In this document: one piece after another, positions 11,773-23,156 of the stretch
Position numbering within the stretch: position 1 is the stretch's first letter
Layout of the letters: the number at the start of each line of letters is the position of its first letter
From: Datisca glomerata
Lineage: Eukaryota > Streptophyta > Magnoliopsida > Cucurbitales > Datiscaceae
DNA: 64,000 bases
Reading direction: 5' to 3'
NCBI GenBank assembly: GCA_003255025.1
Contig: QANY01000230.1
Span: forward strand, 731,787-795,786
The notes under the pieces: generated by a model
Told to the model about the DNA's origin: nothing
Seen by the model: the letters and a program-made list of their open reading frames with translations, nothing else
Databases searched by the model: none
Position numbers and translations under genes: made by a program

Positions 11773-13959
11773 TGAAAGAGAGAAGGAGAGAGAGAGAGAG
11801 AGGTGAGAGAGGGGGAGAGAAGAGCGAGAGAGCGGGTGGGGGGGAGGGAGGGGGGAGAGTTAAAGTGAGAGAGAATTGAGAGAGAGGTTGAGAGAGGGGG
11901 AGAGAGAGGAGAGAGAGAGAGAGGAGAGAGAGATATATATAGTGAATGCGAGAGTGAGAGCCAGAGAGAGAAAGATAGTGAGAGGGAGAGAGGTGAATAG
12001 AAGAGCGAGAGAGAGGGAGATGGAGATGGTGTGAGAATGAGAGAGAGCGAGATACAAGATCGAGAGTGAGAGTGAGAGCTAGAGAGAGAAGCGAGAGAAA
12101 GAGAGAGCGAGAGAGAGAGAGAATGAGAGAGACAACGGGAAAGAGAGAGAGATAGAGAGAGAGAGGGAGAGAGATTGAGAGAAAGATAGAGAGTGTGTGA
12201 GAGAGATAGGCAGAGAGTGAGGGAGAGAGAGAGACATACAAACAGATAGAGAGTGAGAGAGTGGGAGACAACTAAAGAGTGAACGAGAGAGAGAGAGCTA
12301 TAGAGTGAATGAGAGAGAGAGAGAGAGAGTGAAAGAGAGAGAGAGAGAGAGAAAGAGAGATAGAGAGAGAAAAAGAACGAGCTAGAGAGAGTGAGAACTA
12401 AAGAGACAATGAGAGATAGAGAGAGAATGAGAGAGAGAAAGTAAGAGGGCTAGAGGGAGAACAAGAGAGAGAGGGAGAGAGAGGATGAGAAAGAGAGAAA
12501 GAGAGAAAGGGAGATGGAGAGGGAGAGAGAGGGAGCGAGGGAGAGTGGGATTAGGGGAGAGAGAGTGAGATTGAAGGAGATGGAGTGAGATAGAGCGAGA
12601 GTGAGGGAACGAGAATGAGAGATAGAGAGAGGGAGAGAGAGGGAGAGAGGGAGAGAGCGAGATTGAGAATAAGAGTGAGAGCTAGTGGGAGAACGAGAGA
12701 GAAAGGAAGAGATTGAGATAGAGAGAGGGAGAGCGAATGGGAGAGAGATAGAGCGATCTAGAAGAGAATGAGAGACAGAAAGAGCAAGAGAGAGGCAGAT
12801 GGAGATAGAGGGAGAACGAAATAGAGAGAAAAGGGAGAGAGCGAGTTACGAGATCAAGAGTAAGAGTGAGATCTAGAGTGAGAACGTTAAAGAAAGGGAG
12901 AGACCGAGAGAGAGAGAATGTGAGAGACAGCAGGAGAGAGAGAGGAAAATGGAGCGAGAAAGAGATAGGTAAAGAGTGAGGGAGAGACAGAGAGAGAGAC
13001 AGACAGATAGAGAGTGAGAGAGTGGGAGAGAGGGAGCGCTGGAGGGGATAGAGAGTGAATGTGAGAGCGGGTGCGAGAGAGAGAGGGAGAGAGAGAAAGA
13101 GAGAGAGAGAGTGTGTGAATGAGAGAGAGAGAGAGTGAAAGAGAGAGCTGGAGAGGGAGAATGGGAAAGAGAGAGATAGAAAGGGAGAGAAAGAGAGAGA
13201 AAGAGATAGAGACATAGTGCAAGGGGAAGAAAGATTGAATACATTAGTGAGAGCGAGAAAGTGAGAGAGAGAGGTAGAGAGAGAAAGAGAGAGAGTGAGA
13301 GAGAGGTAGAGAGAGAGAGGTAGAGAGAGAGAGCTAAAGAGTGAACGAAAGAGAGAGAGATAAAAAGTGAAGGAGGGAGAGAGCTAAAGAGTGAATGAGA
13401 GAGAGAGAGAGCTAAAGAGTGAACGAGAGTGACAGACTGAAAAAGATAGAGTGAGAGAGATAGGGAGGGAGAGAAAGAGATAGAGAGAGTGAAAGCTAAA
13501 GAGACAGCGAGAGAGAGAGAGAGAGAGATAGGGAGAGAGAGAACGAGATAGAGAAAGAGTGAGAGTTAAAGAGGCAACGAGAGAGAGAGAGATAGAGACA
13601 GATAGAGAATGAGAGAGAGTAATAGAGCTAGAGAAAGAAAGAGAGAGAGGGAGTGAGAGGAAGAGAGGAGGAGAAAGAGAGAAAAAGAGAAAGGGAGAGA
13701 GAGAATGAGATAGAGAGATATAAAGAGTGTGAGATAGAGAGAGAGGGAGCGAGATAGAGAGAGTGAGGGAGAGAGAGGGAGCGAGGGAGAGAGGGATATG
13801 GAGAGAGGGATAAGGAGAGAGAGTGAGATAAAGAGAGAGAGAGCTAAAGAATGAATGAGAGAGAGTATGTGAAAGAGAGAGAGAGAGAATGAGAGAGAGA
13901 GTGAAAGAGAGAGAGAGAGAGAATGAGAGAGAGAGATAGAGAGAGTTAGAGCTAAAGAG

Positions 13960-14000
<41 letters not shown>

Positions 14001-14025
14001 NNNNNNNNNNNNNNNNNNNNNNNNN
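14001..14025. other. Assembly gap (25 N)
   Basis: A run of 25 N separates (GA)n ending gcgagagaga from atatagaaaaagag. The true length is unknown. Flanks are of the same repeat family, so the gap is a failure to resolve the array. Confidence 0.98.
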
Positions 14026-14350
14026 ATATAGAAAAAGAGAGAGAGAGAGGGAGAACGAGAGAGAGAGATATATATAGATAGAGCGAGAGAGAGAGAGCGG
14101 GAGAGAGGGAGATAGAGTGCAAAGGGAAGAGAGAGTGAATACGAGAGTGAGAGCGAGAGAGTGACAGAGAGAGAGAGAGGTAGAGAGAGAGAGAGAGCTA
14201 AAGAGTGAACGAGAGAGAGAGAGCTAAAGAGTGAACGAGAGAGAGAGCTAAAGAGTGAACGAGAGAGAGAGAGCTAAAGAGTGAACGAGAGAGATAGAGA
14301 GCTAAAGAGTGAACGAGAGAGAGAGAGAGAGAGCTAAAGAGGGAACGAGA

Positions 14351-14400
14351 GAGAGATAAGGATAGAGAGAGATAAGGATAGAGAGATAAGGATAGATAAA
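14351..14400. repeat. Short tandem repeat of ataaggatagagag
   Basis: ataagg begins at 14356, 14372 and 14386, three copies at a spacing of 14-16 bp, between two ctaaagagtgaac units. It is a local micro-amplification. Confidence 0.8.
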
Positions 14401-15389
14401 GAGTGAACGAGAGAGAGAGAGAGAGCTAAAGAGTGAACGAGAGAGAGAGAGAGAAAGAGAGCTAAAGAGTGAACGAGAGAGAGAGTGAGGGAGAGAGAGT
14501 TAGATAGATGTAGAAAGAGAGTGTGAGAGTGAGACAGAGAGAGAGAGAGAGCTAAAGAGTGAACGAGAGAGAGAGTGAAAAAGATAGAGTGAGAGAGATA
14601 GGGAGAGAGCGAACGAGATAGAGACAGAGTGAGAGTTAAAGAGAAAATGAGAGCGAGAGGGAAAATGAGAGAGAGAGAGTAAGAGAACTAGAGAGAGAAC
14701 ATGAGAGAGAGAGCGAGAGAGAGGGAGAGAGGATGAGAAATAGAGAAAGTGAGAATGGGAGAGAGAGAGAGAGGGAGAGAGAGAGAAAGGGAGAGAGAGA
14801 AAGGGAGAGAGAGAGAAAGGGAGAGAGAGGGGGAGAGAGAGGGAGAGAGAGATAGGGAGAGCGAGAGAGCGAGAGATAGAGAGAGAAGGAGGTAGAGAGA
14901 GAGCTAAAGAGTGAACGAGAGAGAGAGAGAGCTAAAGAGTGAATGAGAGAGAGAGGGAGCTAAAGAGTGAACGAGAGAGAGAGAGCTAAAGAGTGAACAA
15001 GAGGGAGAGAGAGTGAAGGAAGAGAGTGGGAGAGAGAGAGTGAGATAGATGTAGAAAGAGAGTGTGAGTGTGTGTGTGAGAGACAGGGAGAGAGAGAGCT
15101 AAAGAGTGAACGAGAGAGAGAGTGAAAAAGATAGAGTGAGAGAGAGAGAACGAGATAGAGAGAGTGAGAGCTAAAGAGACAACGAGAGAGAGAGGGAGAA
15201 TGAGAGAGAGAGAGAGTAAGAGAGCTAGAGAGAACATGAGAGAGAGAGGGAGAGAGAGGGAGAGAGGACAAGAGACATAGAAAGAGGGAATGGGAGAGAG
15301 AGAGGGAGATAAAGAGAGATAGAGAGAGAACTTGAGCGCGAGATAGATAGATAGAGATTGAGAGAGAGAGAGATAGAGAAAATAAGAGA

Positions 15390-15414
15390 GCGAGAGAGAG
15401 AGTAAGAGAGCTAG

Positions 15415-15458
<44 letters not shown>

Positions 15459-15483
15459 CTAGCTCTCTTACTCTCTCTCTCGC
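15390..15483. repeat. Perfect 94-bp palindrome centred on (AT)n
   Basis: Every base from 15390 pairs with its mirror base to 15483 (centre 15436.5). The left arm has gcg, (ag)n, taagagagct, agatatat, and the right arm is their exact reverse complement. The right half is the only other place in the first 36 kb where + strand CT polarity appears. Sister modules (16640, 21500, 23150, 24320, 28615) have the left arm and TA run but continue into GA, never into an inverted arm. The palindrome stops at an N at 15484. It is a real extrudable hairpin or a fold-back read artefact. Confidence 0.92.
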
Positions 15484-15484
15484 N
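15484..15484. other. Single ambiguous base (N) at palindrome end
   Basis: An isolated N lies immediately after the perfect palindrome and before agagagagagcgggacag, where normal module sequence resumes. Its position suggests a join between two assembled pieces. Confidence 0.95.
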
Positions 15485-16265
15485 AGAGAGAGAGCGGGAC
15501 AGAGTGCAAGGGGAAAAGAGTGTGAATACGAGAGTGAGAGCGAGAGAATGAGAGAGAGGTAGAGAGAGATAGAGAGAGAGATAAAGAGTGAACGAGAGAG
15601 AGAGCTAAAGAGTGAAAGAGAGAGAGTGAGAGTGGAAGAGAGAGAGAGGGAGAGAGAGAGATAGAGAGAGGGAGAGAGAGAGATAGAGAGAGGGAGAGAG
15701 AGAGATAGAGAGAGAGGGAGAGAGAGAGATAGAGAGAGAGAGAATGAGACAGACAGCGGGAGAGAGAGAGACAGACAAACAGATTGAGTGAGAGAGTGGG
15801 AGAGAGGGAGAGAGGGAGAGAGGGAGCACTGGAGGGGAGAGAGAGTGAATGTGAGAGTGAGTGCGAGAGAGAGAGAGAGAGCTAAAGAGTGAACAAGAGA
15901 GAGAGAGAGTAAATGAGAGAGGAGGGGAGAGGGAGAATGGGAAAGAGAGAGATAGAGAGAACGAGATAAAGAAAGTGAGAGTTAAAGAGACAATGGCAAT
16001 GAGAGAGAGAGATAATAAGAGAGAGAGAAAAAAATTAAGAGAGCTAGAGATAGCAGGAGAGGGGGAGAGAGAGTGCAAGGGGAAGAGAGAGTGAATACAT
16101 GAGTGAGAGCGAGAGAGTGAGAGAGAGAGGTAGTGAGAGAAAGAGAGAGTGAGAGAGAGAGAGAGAGGTAGAGAGAGAGAGAGAGCTAAAGAGTGAACGA
16201 AAGAGAGAGAGAGCTAAAGTGTGAAGGAAAGAGAGGGAGAGAGAGCTAAAGAGTGAACGAGAGAG

Positions 16266-16268
<3 letters not shown>

Positions 16269-16324
<56 letters not shown>
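16269..16324. repeat. Long perfect (GA)28 run
   Basis: About 56 uninterrupted bases of GA occur here, among the longest pure dinucleotide runs in a window where the GA tracts are otherwise broken by single substitutions every 6-20 bases. Confidence 0.9.
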
Positions 16325-16330
<6 letters not shown>

Positions 16331-16347
16331 GAGAGAGCGAGAGAGTG

Positions 16348-16386
16348 ATATATATATATATAAAGAGAGAGAGAGCGATATATATA
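16348..16386. repeat. TA dinucleotide island pair
   Basis: Two short (TA)n runs (16348-16362 and 16378-16386) follow gagagtg and gagcg and are separated by aaagagagagag. They are the first of a series of TA islands embedded in the GA array. Confidence 0.9.
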
Positions 16387-16647
16387 ATGGGAGAGAGAGA
16401 GGGAGCAGGAGAGAGGGAGATAGAGTGTAAGGGGAAGAGAGTGAATACGAGAGTGAGAGCGAGAGAGTGACAGAGAGAGAGATAGAGAGAGAGCTAAAGA
16501 GTGAACGAGAGAGAGAGAGCTAAAGAGTGAACGAAAGAGAGAGAGAACTAAAGTGTGAAGGAAAGAGAGAGAGAGAGAGAGAGCTAAAGAGTGAACGAGA
16601 GAGAAAGAGAGAGAGAGAGTAAGAGAGAGAGAGAGTAAGAGAGCTAG

Positions 16648-16736
16648 ATATATATATATATAGAGAGAGAGAGAGAGCGAGAGAGTGAGATATATATATA
16701 TATATAAAGAGATAGAGAGTGTGTGTGATATATATA
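16648..16736. repeat. TA island cluster
   Basis: (TA)n at 16648-16662, 16690-16706 and 16728-16736 follows gtaagagagctag, the word that precedes most TA islands in the window. A short gtgtgtg run lies between the second and third. Confidence 0.9.
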
Positions 16737-17819
16737 AGGAGAGAGAGAGAGTGGGAGAGAGGGAGATCGAGTGCAAGGGGAAGAGAGAGTGAATACGAGA
16801 GTGAGAGCGAGAGAGTGACAAAGAGAGAGGTAGAGAGAGAGAGAGAGTTAAAGTGTGAATGAGAGAGAGAGAGCTACCGAGTGAACGAGATAGAGAGAGA
16901 GATAAAGACTGAACGAGAGAGAGAGAGAGAGGGAGCTAAAGAGTGAATGAGAGAGAGAGAGCTAAAGAGTGAACGAGAGAGAGAGAGAGCTAAAGAGTGA
17001 ACGAGAGAGAGAGAGCTAAAGAGTGAACGAGAGAGAGAGAGAGTGAAAGAGAGAGAGAGAGAGGGAGAGATAGTGAGATTGATGTAGAAAGAGAGTGCGA
17101 GAGTGAGAGTGAGAGAGAGAGCTAAAGAGTGAATGAGAAAGAGAGAGAGAGCTAAAGAGTGAACGAGAGAGAGAGAGAGAGAGAGAGAAAGAGCTAAAGA
17201 GTGAACAAGAGAGAGTGAAAAAGATAGAGTGAGAGAGATAGGGAGAGAGAGAATGTGGTAGAGAGAGTGAGAGCTAAAGAGACAATGAGAGAGAGAGAAA
17301 GATAGAGAGAGATAGAGAATGAGTGAGAGTAACAGAGCTAGAGAGAAAAAGAGAGAGAGGGAGTGTGAGGAAGAGAGGACGAGAAAAAGAGAAAGGGAGA
17401 GAGAGAGAGAATGAGATAGAGAGATATAAAGAGAGTGTGAGATAGAGTGAGAGGGACCGGGATAGAGTGAGTGAGGGAGAGAGAAAGGGAGCGAGGGAGA
17501 GAGGGAAAGGGAGAGAGAGTGAGATAGAGAGAGAGCTAAAGAATGAATGAGAGAGAGGGTGTGAAAGAGAGAGAGGGAGAGAGAGAATGAGAGAGAGAGA
17601 GAGTGAAAGAGAGTGGGAGAATGAGAGAGAAAGGTAGAGAAAGATAGAGAGAGAGCGGGAGAGAGACAGAGATAGAGACAGGGAGAGATAGATAAATAGA
17701 AAGAGAGTGTGAGATAGTGTGAGATAGTGTGAGAGAGAGACAAAGAGTGAGGGAGAGAGAGATATATAGACGGATAGAGAGTGAGAGGGTAGGAGAGACA
17801 GAGAGAGAGAGCAGGAGGG

Positions 17820-17982
17820 GAGAGAGAGTGAATGTGAGAGTGAGTATGAGAGAGAGAGAGAGAAAGAAAGAGATATATATATATAGAGCGAGATACAGAT
17901 ANGAGAAAGAGAGAGAGAGAACGTGAGAGAGGGAGAGAGAGAGAAAGAAAGAGATATATATATATAGAGCGAGATACAGATA
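17820..17982. repeat. 81-bp direct duplication with TA islands around an N
   Basis: gagaaagaaagagatata through acagata occurs at 17860-17901 and 17941-17982, offset exactly 81, each with a TA run and gagcgagatacagata. A single N (17902) sits directly after the first copy. The second copy continues into acggg. The same module recurs near 31610-31690 without the duplication, so the two copies here may be a collapsed overlap. Confidence 0.8.
17902..17902. other. Single ambiguous base (N)
   Basis: An isolated N at the end of the first copy of an 81-bp duplication. Confidence 0.95.
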
Positions 17983-18739
17983 ACGGGAGAGAGGGAGAGA
18001 GAGCAATGTGAAGAGAGAGTAAATATATAGAGACAAAGACAGAGAGAGAGATAGATAAATAGAGAGAGAGAGTGAGAGAGAGAGAGACCGAGAGTGAGGG
18101 AGAGATAGAGAGATAGAGAGAGCTAAAGAGTGGATGAGAGAGAGAGAGCTAAAGAATGAACAAGAGAGAGAGATAGAAAGAGAGGGAGGGAGGGAAAGGG
18201 AATGAGAGAGAGAGCGAGATAGAGAAAGTGTGAGAGCTAAAGAGGCGAGAGAGAGAGTTAGAAAGAGAGGGAGGGAGCGAGAGAGCGAGATAAAGATAGA
18301 GAGTGATAGATAAAGAGGCGAGAGATAGAGAGAGAGAGAGATAATGAGAGAGAGTAAGAGAGCTAGAGAGAACAAGAGAGAGAGGGGGGAGAGAGGAAAA
18401 GAGGACAAGAAAGATAGAAAGAGAGAAAGGGGGAAAGAGAGAGAGAGAGAGAGAGAGATGTGAGGGAGAGAGGGATAGGGAGAGAGGGATAGGGAGAGAG
18501 AGTGTGTGAGATAGAGAGAGAGGGAGTGAGATAGAGATAGTGAGGGATAGAGAGAGAATGAGAGAAAGAGGGAGAGAGTGAGAGAGAGGGAAAGAGTGAG
18601 ATAGAGAGTAAGAGTGAGACCTAGAGAGAGAACAAAAGAGAAAGAGAGAGAGTGAGAGTGAGAGATACAGAGGAAGAGAAGAAGAGAGACAGAGAGACAT
18701 GTAGAGAGAGAATGAGAGAGAGAGAGAGTAGGATAGAGA

Positions 18740-20386
18740 GAGAGAGAGGGAGATAGCGAGACAAAGAGTAAGGGTGAGAGCTAGGGAGAGAAAGAGAGAG
18801 AGAGAGAGAGAGTGAGAGAGAAGGGGAGAGATAGTGGGTGAGAGAACAAGAGAGGGAGAGAGAGATCAAGGGAGAGAGAGTTAAGGCGAGCATGAGAGAG
18901 AGGGAGAGCAAAAGAGAGAGAGAGGGAGCGAGATTGAGAGAGAGTGAGGGATAGAGAGAGAATGAGAGAAAGAGAGAGAGAGAGGGAGCGAGAGCGAAAG
19001 AGGGAAGGAGTGAGATAGAGATCAAGAGTGAGAGTTAGAGAGAGAACGAGAGAGAAAGAGAGAGAGAGAGATAGAGAGATAGAGAATGAGAGAGAATGAG
19101 AGACAAAGAGAGAGAGAGAGATAGAGAGATAGAGAATGAGAGAGAATGAGAGACAAAGAGAGAGATCTAGAGAGAATGAGAGAGAGAGAGAGAGAAGGTG
19201 GGGGTGATGGAGAGAGAATGAAAGAGAGAGAGGGAGAGAGAGGGAGATAGGGAAAGAGCGAGATAGAGAGTAAGGGTGAGAGCTAGGGAGAGAAAGAGAG
19301 AGAGTGAGAGAGAGAGAAGGGGAGAGAGAGAGAGAAGGAACAAGAAAGAGAGAGAAATAATGAGAGAGAGAAAGAGAGATAGAGATAGAGAGAGTGATAG
19401 ATAGATAGAGATCGAGAGAGAGTGAGAGTTAAGGGGAGCATGAGAGAGAGGGAGAACGAGAGAGAGAGAGAGAGCTAGAGAGAGAGAGAGCGAGAGAGAG
19501 AGAGAGAGTGAGAGCGAGAGAGAGAAAGAGAGAGAGAGAACGTGAGAGAGGGAGAGAGAGAAGGGGGAGAGAGATAAAATGTGATAGAGTGAGAGAGCGA
19601 GAGAGAGAGAGAGAGGTAGAGAGAGTAGGGATAGAGAGAGAAAGAGCGTTAAAGAGTGAACGAGAGAGGGAAAGAGTGAGTGAGAGAGAGATCTAGAGTG
19701 AGAATGAGAGAGTGAAAGAGTAAGAGAAAGGGAGAGGGTGATGGAGAGAGAGTGAGAGAGATAGAGAGAGAGAGGGAGAGAGTGAGACAGAGAGTAAGGG
19801 TGAGAGCTAGGAAGAGAAAGAGAGGGAGAGTGAGAGAGAGGGAGAAGGGGAGAGAGAGAGGGTAAGAGCGAGACAGAGTATGGGTGAGAACTAGGGAGAG
19901 AAAGAGAGAGAGAGCGAGATGGAGAGAGGGAATGGGAGGGAGAGAGGGAAAGAGAACAAGAGAGAGAGAGAGAAAGAGAGAGAGAGAGTTAAGGCGAGCT
20001 AGAGAGAGGGAGAGTGAGTGAGAAAAAGAGAGAGAGAGCGAGATAGAGAGAGGGAGAGAGAGGGAGAGAGAGAGGGAGAAGGTGATGGAAAGAAAATGAG
20101 AGTGAGAGAGAGAGCGCGGGAAAGAGAGTAAGGGTAAGAGAGAGAGAGCATTAGAGAGAGCAGGGATAGAGAGAAAGAGCGAGTGAGAGGGAGAGGGTGA
20201 GGGTGATGTAGAGAGAGAGGGAGAGAGAGAGAGCTGAGGGAGAGCGAGACAAAGAGGAAGGGTGAGAGCTAGGGAGAGAAAGAGAGATAGAGTGAGAGAA
20301 GGGGAGAGAGAAAGGGAGAGAAAATGAGAGAGAGGGAGAAAGAGAGAGAGATCGAGGAGAGAGATAGATCGAGGAGAGAGAGAGAG
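18740..20386. repeat. GA satellite, gagctagggagagaaag subdomain
   Basis: The dominant word is gtaagggtgagagctaggg followed by agagaaagag, accompanied by gagggtgatggagagagaatg and gttaaggggagcatgag. The ctaaagagtgaac word is almost absent here. This is a third family of the homopurine satellite. No gene is seen. Confidence 0.85.
19061..19160. repeat. Perfect 50-bp tandem duplication
   Basis: Positions 19061-19110 and 19111-19160 are identical. The unit carries atagagagatagagaatg and ends agacaaagag. Perfect identity in a highly degenerate array indicates a very recent event. Confidence 0.92.
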
Positions 20387-21005
20387 TTAAGATGAGCATG
20401 AGAGAGAGGGAGAGCGAGAGGGAGCGAGATAGAGAGAGTTTGAGGTATAGAGAGAGAACGAAAGAAAGAGAGAGAGAGACCGAGAGAGAGGGAAAGAGTT
20501 AGATAGAGAGTAAGAGTGAGAGATAGAGAGAGAGCAAGAGAGAGAAGAGAGAAAGTGGGAGAGAACTAGAGAGAGTGAAAGAGAGGGAGGGGGTGATGGA
20601 GAGAGAATGAGAGAGAGAGAGAGCGAGAGAAAGACAAAAGGGTAGAGAGAACAAGAAAGAGAGAGAAATAATGAGCGAGAGAGAGAGAGATAGAGAGAGT
20701 GAGAGATAAAGAGAGATCGAGAGAGTGAGGGATAGAGAGAGATCGAGAGAGTGAGAGTTAAGGGGAGCACGAGATAGAGGGAGAGTGGGAGAGAGAGAGA
20801 GAATGAGAGAGAGAGAGGGATAGAAAGGAAGGAAGAGAGAGGGAGAGAAAGAGCGAGAATGAGAGAGATATATATAGAGACTACGAGAGAGAATAAGAGA
20901 GAGAGTGAATGAGAGAGAGAAAATGAGAGAGAATGAGATATAGAGAGAGTTAGAGCAAAATAGACAGCGAGAGAGAGCGAGAGAGAGAGAGAGAGAGAGA
21001 GTAAG

Positions 21006-21010
21006 AGAGC

Positions 21011-21049
<39 letters not shown>

Positions 21050-21066
21050 CGAGATATATATACAAT
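21006..21066. repeat. TA islands with tatatacaatagaaag boundary
   Basis: agagagcta leads into (TA)n at 21010-21026, then GA, then tatatatacaatagaaagg at 21056 onward. The second element recurs at 24362 and 27239 and marks the same point of the higher-order module. Confidence 0.85.
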
Positions 21067-21260
21067 AGAAAGGGAGAGAGAAAGAGAGAGTGTGAGAGTG
21101 AGAGAGAGAGAGAGCTAAAGAGTGAACGAGAGAGAGAGAGCTAAAGAGTGAATGAGAGAGAGAGTGAAAAAGATAGAGTGAGAGAGATAGGGAGAGAGCG
21201 AACGAGATAAAGCTAGAGTGAGAGTTAAAGAGACAATGAGAGAGAGAGAGAGAGGGAGAA

Positions 21261-21340
21261 TGAGAGAGGGAGAGAGAGTAAGAGAGCTAGAGAGAGAACA
21301 TGAGAGAGGGAGAGAGAGTAAGAGAGCTAGAGAGAGAACA
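21261..21340. repeat. Perfect 40-bp tandem duplication
   Basis: Positions 21261-21300 and 21301-21340 are identical and include gtaagagagctag and gagaacatgag. A third partial copy follows and then diverges into gggagagagg. Confidence 0.93.
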
Positions 21341-21506
21341 TGAGAGAGGGAGAGAGAGGGAGAGAGGACGAGAAACAGAGAAAGAGAGACTGGGAGAGAG
21401 AGAGAGGGAGAGAGAGAGGGAGACAACGAGAGATAGAGAGAGAGCGAGAGATAGAGAGAGAGATGGAGAGAGAGAGAATAAGAGAGTGAGAGAAAGTGTA
21501 AGAGAG

Positions 21507-21509
<3 letters not shown>

Positions 21510-21535
<26 letters not shown>
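21510..21535. repeat. TA dinucleotide island
   Basis: A (TA)13-type run directly follows gtaagagagctag and ends in cagagag. Confidence 0.93.
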
Positions 21536-21537
<2 letters not shown>

Positions 21538-22012
21538 GAGAGAGAGAGAGAGAGAGAGCGAGTGAGAGAGAGAGAGAGCGAGTGCGAGAGAGAGAGATCG
21601 GGAGAGAGGGAGATAGAGTGCAAGGGGAAGAGAGTGTGAATACGAGAGTGAGAGCGAAAGAGTGAGAAGGAGAGAGGTAGAGAGAGAGATAGAGAGAGAT
21701 AAAGAGTGAGAGAGAGAGAGAGAGAGCTAAAGAGTGAACGAGTGAGAGAGTGAGATAGAGAGAGATAGAGAGAGTGAGAATGAGATAGAGAGAGTGAAGG
21801 AGAGAGACAGGGAGCAAGATAGAGAGAGTGAGGGGGAGAGAGAGGGAGCGAGGGAAAGAGGGATAGGGAGAGAAAGTGCGATAGAGAGAGTGAGCTAAAG
21901 AATGAATGAGAGAGAGTGTGTGAAAGGGAGAGAGAGGGAGAGAGAATTTGAGAGAGAGAGTGAAATATAGAGAGAGTTAGAGCTAAAGAGACAACGAGAG
22001 AGAGAGAGAGCG

Positions 22013-22052
<40 letters not shown>

Positions 22053-22092
22053 CGAGATATATATATATAGAGAGAGCGAGATATATATATAT
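22013..22092. repeat. TA island triplet
   Basis: TA runs at about 22013-22037, 22056-22069 and 22080-22092 are each preceded by gagcga and followed by tagagagag. The last two form a short tandem repeat of about 25 bp. The next module start (gtgcaaggggaag) follows at 22124. Confidence 0.88.
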
Positions 22093-22205
22093 AGAGAGAG
22101 AGAGCGGGAGAGAGGGAGATAGAGTGCAAGGGGAAGAGAGAGTGAATACGAGAGTGAGAGCGAGAGAGTGACAGAGAGAGGGGTAGAGAGAGAGAGAGCT
22201 ACAAA

Positions 22206-22434
22206 GTGAACGGGAGAGAGAGAAAGCTAAAGAGTGAACGAGAGAGAGAGAGAAAGCTAAAGAGTGAACGAGAGAGAGAGAAAGCTAAAGAGTGAACGAG
22301 AGAGAGAGAAAGCTAAAGAGTGAACGAGAGAGAGAGAAAGCTAAAGAGTGAACGAGAGAGAGAGAAAGCTAAAGAGTGAACGAGAGAGAGAGAAAGCTAA
22401 AGAGTGAACGAGAGAGAGAGAAAGCTAAAGAGTG

Positions 22435-22450
<16 letters not shown>
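22206..22450. repeat. 28-bp minisatellite array (8 units)
   Basis: gctaaagagtgaacgagag begins at 22226, 22256, 22284, 22312, 22340, 22368, 22396 and 22424. After a first spacing of 30 all spacings are exactly 28 bp and the units are identical. The unit is one ctaaagagtgaac word plus a fixed (GA)n and aaag linker. It is the cleanest tandem array in the GA domain and shows homogenisation of a unit that elsewhere is degenerate. Confidence 0.95.
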
Positions 22451-22472
<22 letters not shown>

Positions 22473-23156
22473 CGAGAGAGAGAGAGAGAGCTAAAGAGTA
22501 AACGACAGAGAGAGAGAGAGCTAAAGAGGGAACGAGAGCGAGAGTGAAAGAGAGATAGAGGGAGAGAGAGAGATAGGGAGAGGGAGAACGAGATAGAGAG
22601 AGTGAGTGAGAGAGAGAAAGAGCTAAAGAGTGAACGAGAGAGAGAGGGTGAAAGAGAGAGAGAGGGGGAGAGAGAGAGATAGGGAGAGGGAGAATGAGAT
22701 AGAGAGAGAGTGAGAGAGAGAGAGCTAAAGAGTGAACGAGAGAGAGAGGGTGAAAGAGAGAGAGGGAGGGAGAGAGAGTGATATAGATGTAGAAAGAAAG
22801 TGTGCGAGTGAGAGAGAGAGAGAGCTAAAGAGTGAACGAGAGAGAGAGAGAGCTAAAGAGTGAATGAGAGAGAGAGATAGCTAAAGATTGAACGAGAGAG
22901 AGTAAAAGAAACAGAGTGAGAGAGATAGGGAGAGAGAGAATGAGATAGAGAGAGAGTGAGAGCTAAAGAGACAACAAGAGAGAGAGAGAGGGAGAATGAG
23001 AGAGATCGACTAAGAGAGCTAGAGAGAGAACATGAGAGAGAGAGGGAGAGAGGGAGAGAGGTAGAGAGAGGGAGAGAGAGATTGAGAGAGCGAGAGAGCG
23101 AGAGATAAAGAGAGAGAGAGAGAGTAAGAGAGAGAGAGAGTGAGTAAGAGAGCTAG

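Larger units (their letters stand above)
5491..12271. repeat. GA-rich homopurine satellite, subdomain 2
   Basis: Homopurine polarity resumes. The characteristic word is a gtgaatgcgagagtgagag core preceded by gggggagaga and followed by ctagagagagag. It recurs many times between 6.6 and 12.0 kb, often with a cgg or cgggg element just upstream. The cores are separated by (GA)n of variable length, giving a loose rather than fixed period. No gene, RNA gene or recognisable transposon end is visible. Reading frames are pure low-complexity strings. Confidence 0.9.
12272..17840. repeat. GA satellite, ctaaagagtgaacgag subdomain
   Basis: From 12272 the word ctaaagagtgaacgag, or its variants ending aatgag or aaagag, appears repeatedly at spacings of mostly 25-40 bp (for example across 14198-14480 and 16920-17170). 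A second landmark, gtgcaaggggaagag followed by gtgaatacgagagtgagag, starts longer modules at 13217, 14117 (as gtgcaaaggg), 15504, 16073 and 16771. Words of the first 12 kb become rare. This is a distinct family of the same homopurine satellite. No coding signal is seen. Confidence 0.88.
17840..19690. repeat. Segmental module, left copy (partner 31540-33310)
   Basis: Landmarks agree in order with 31540-33310. agacaaagac lies at 18031 and 31730. A 40-base stretch from atagagagtaagagtgag is identical at 18601 and 32221. atcaagagtgagagtt lies at 19021 and 32662. The aaggtgggggtgatgg word lies near 19196 and 32790. Offsets are 13699, 13620 and 13641, so roughly 1.8 kb has been duplicated 13.6 kb apart with small indels. 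It also holds the gttaaggcgagcatgag word typical of the following subdomain. Confidence 0.8.

Noticed and set aside
15412..15460. Rho-independent style terminator or MITE insertion at the palindrome
   Set aside because: The arms are ordinary array sequence (gtaagagagcta and (ag)n), there is no target-site duplication, and the right half ends at an N. Fold-back or artefact is simpler.
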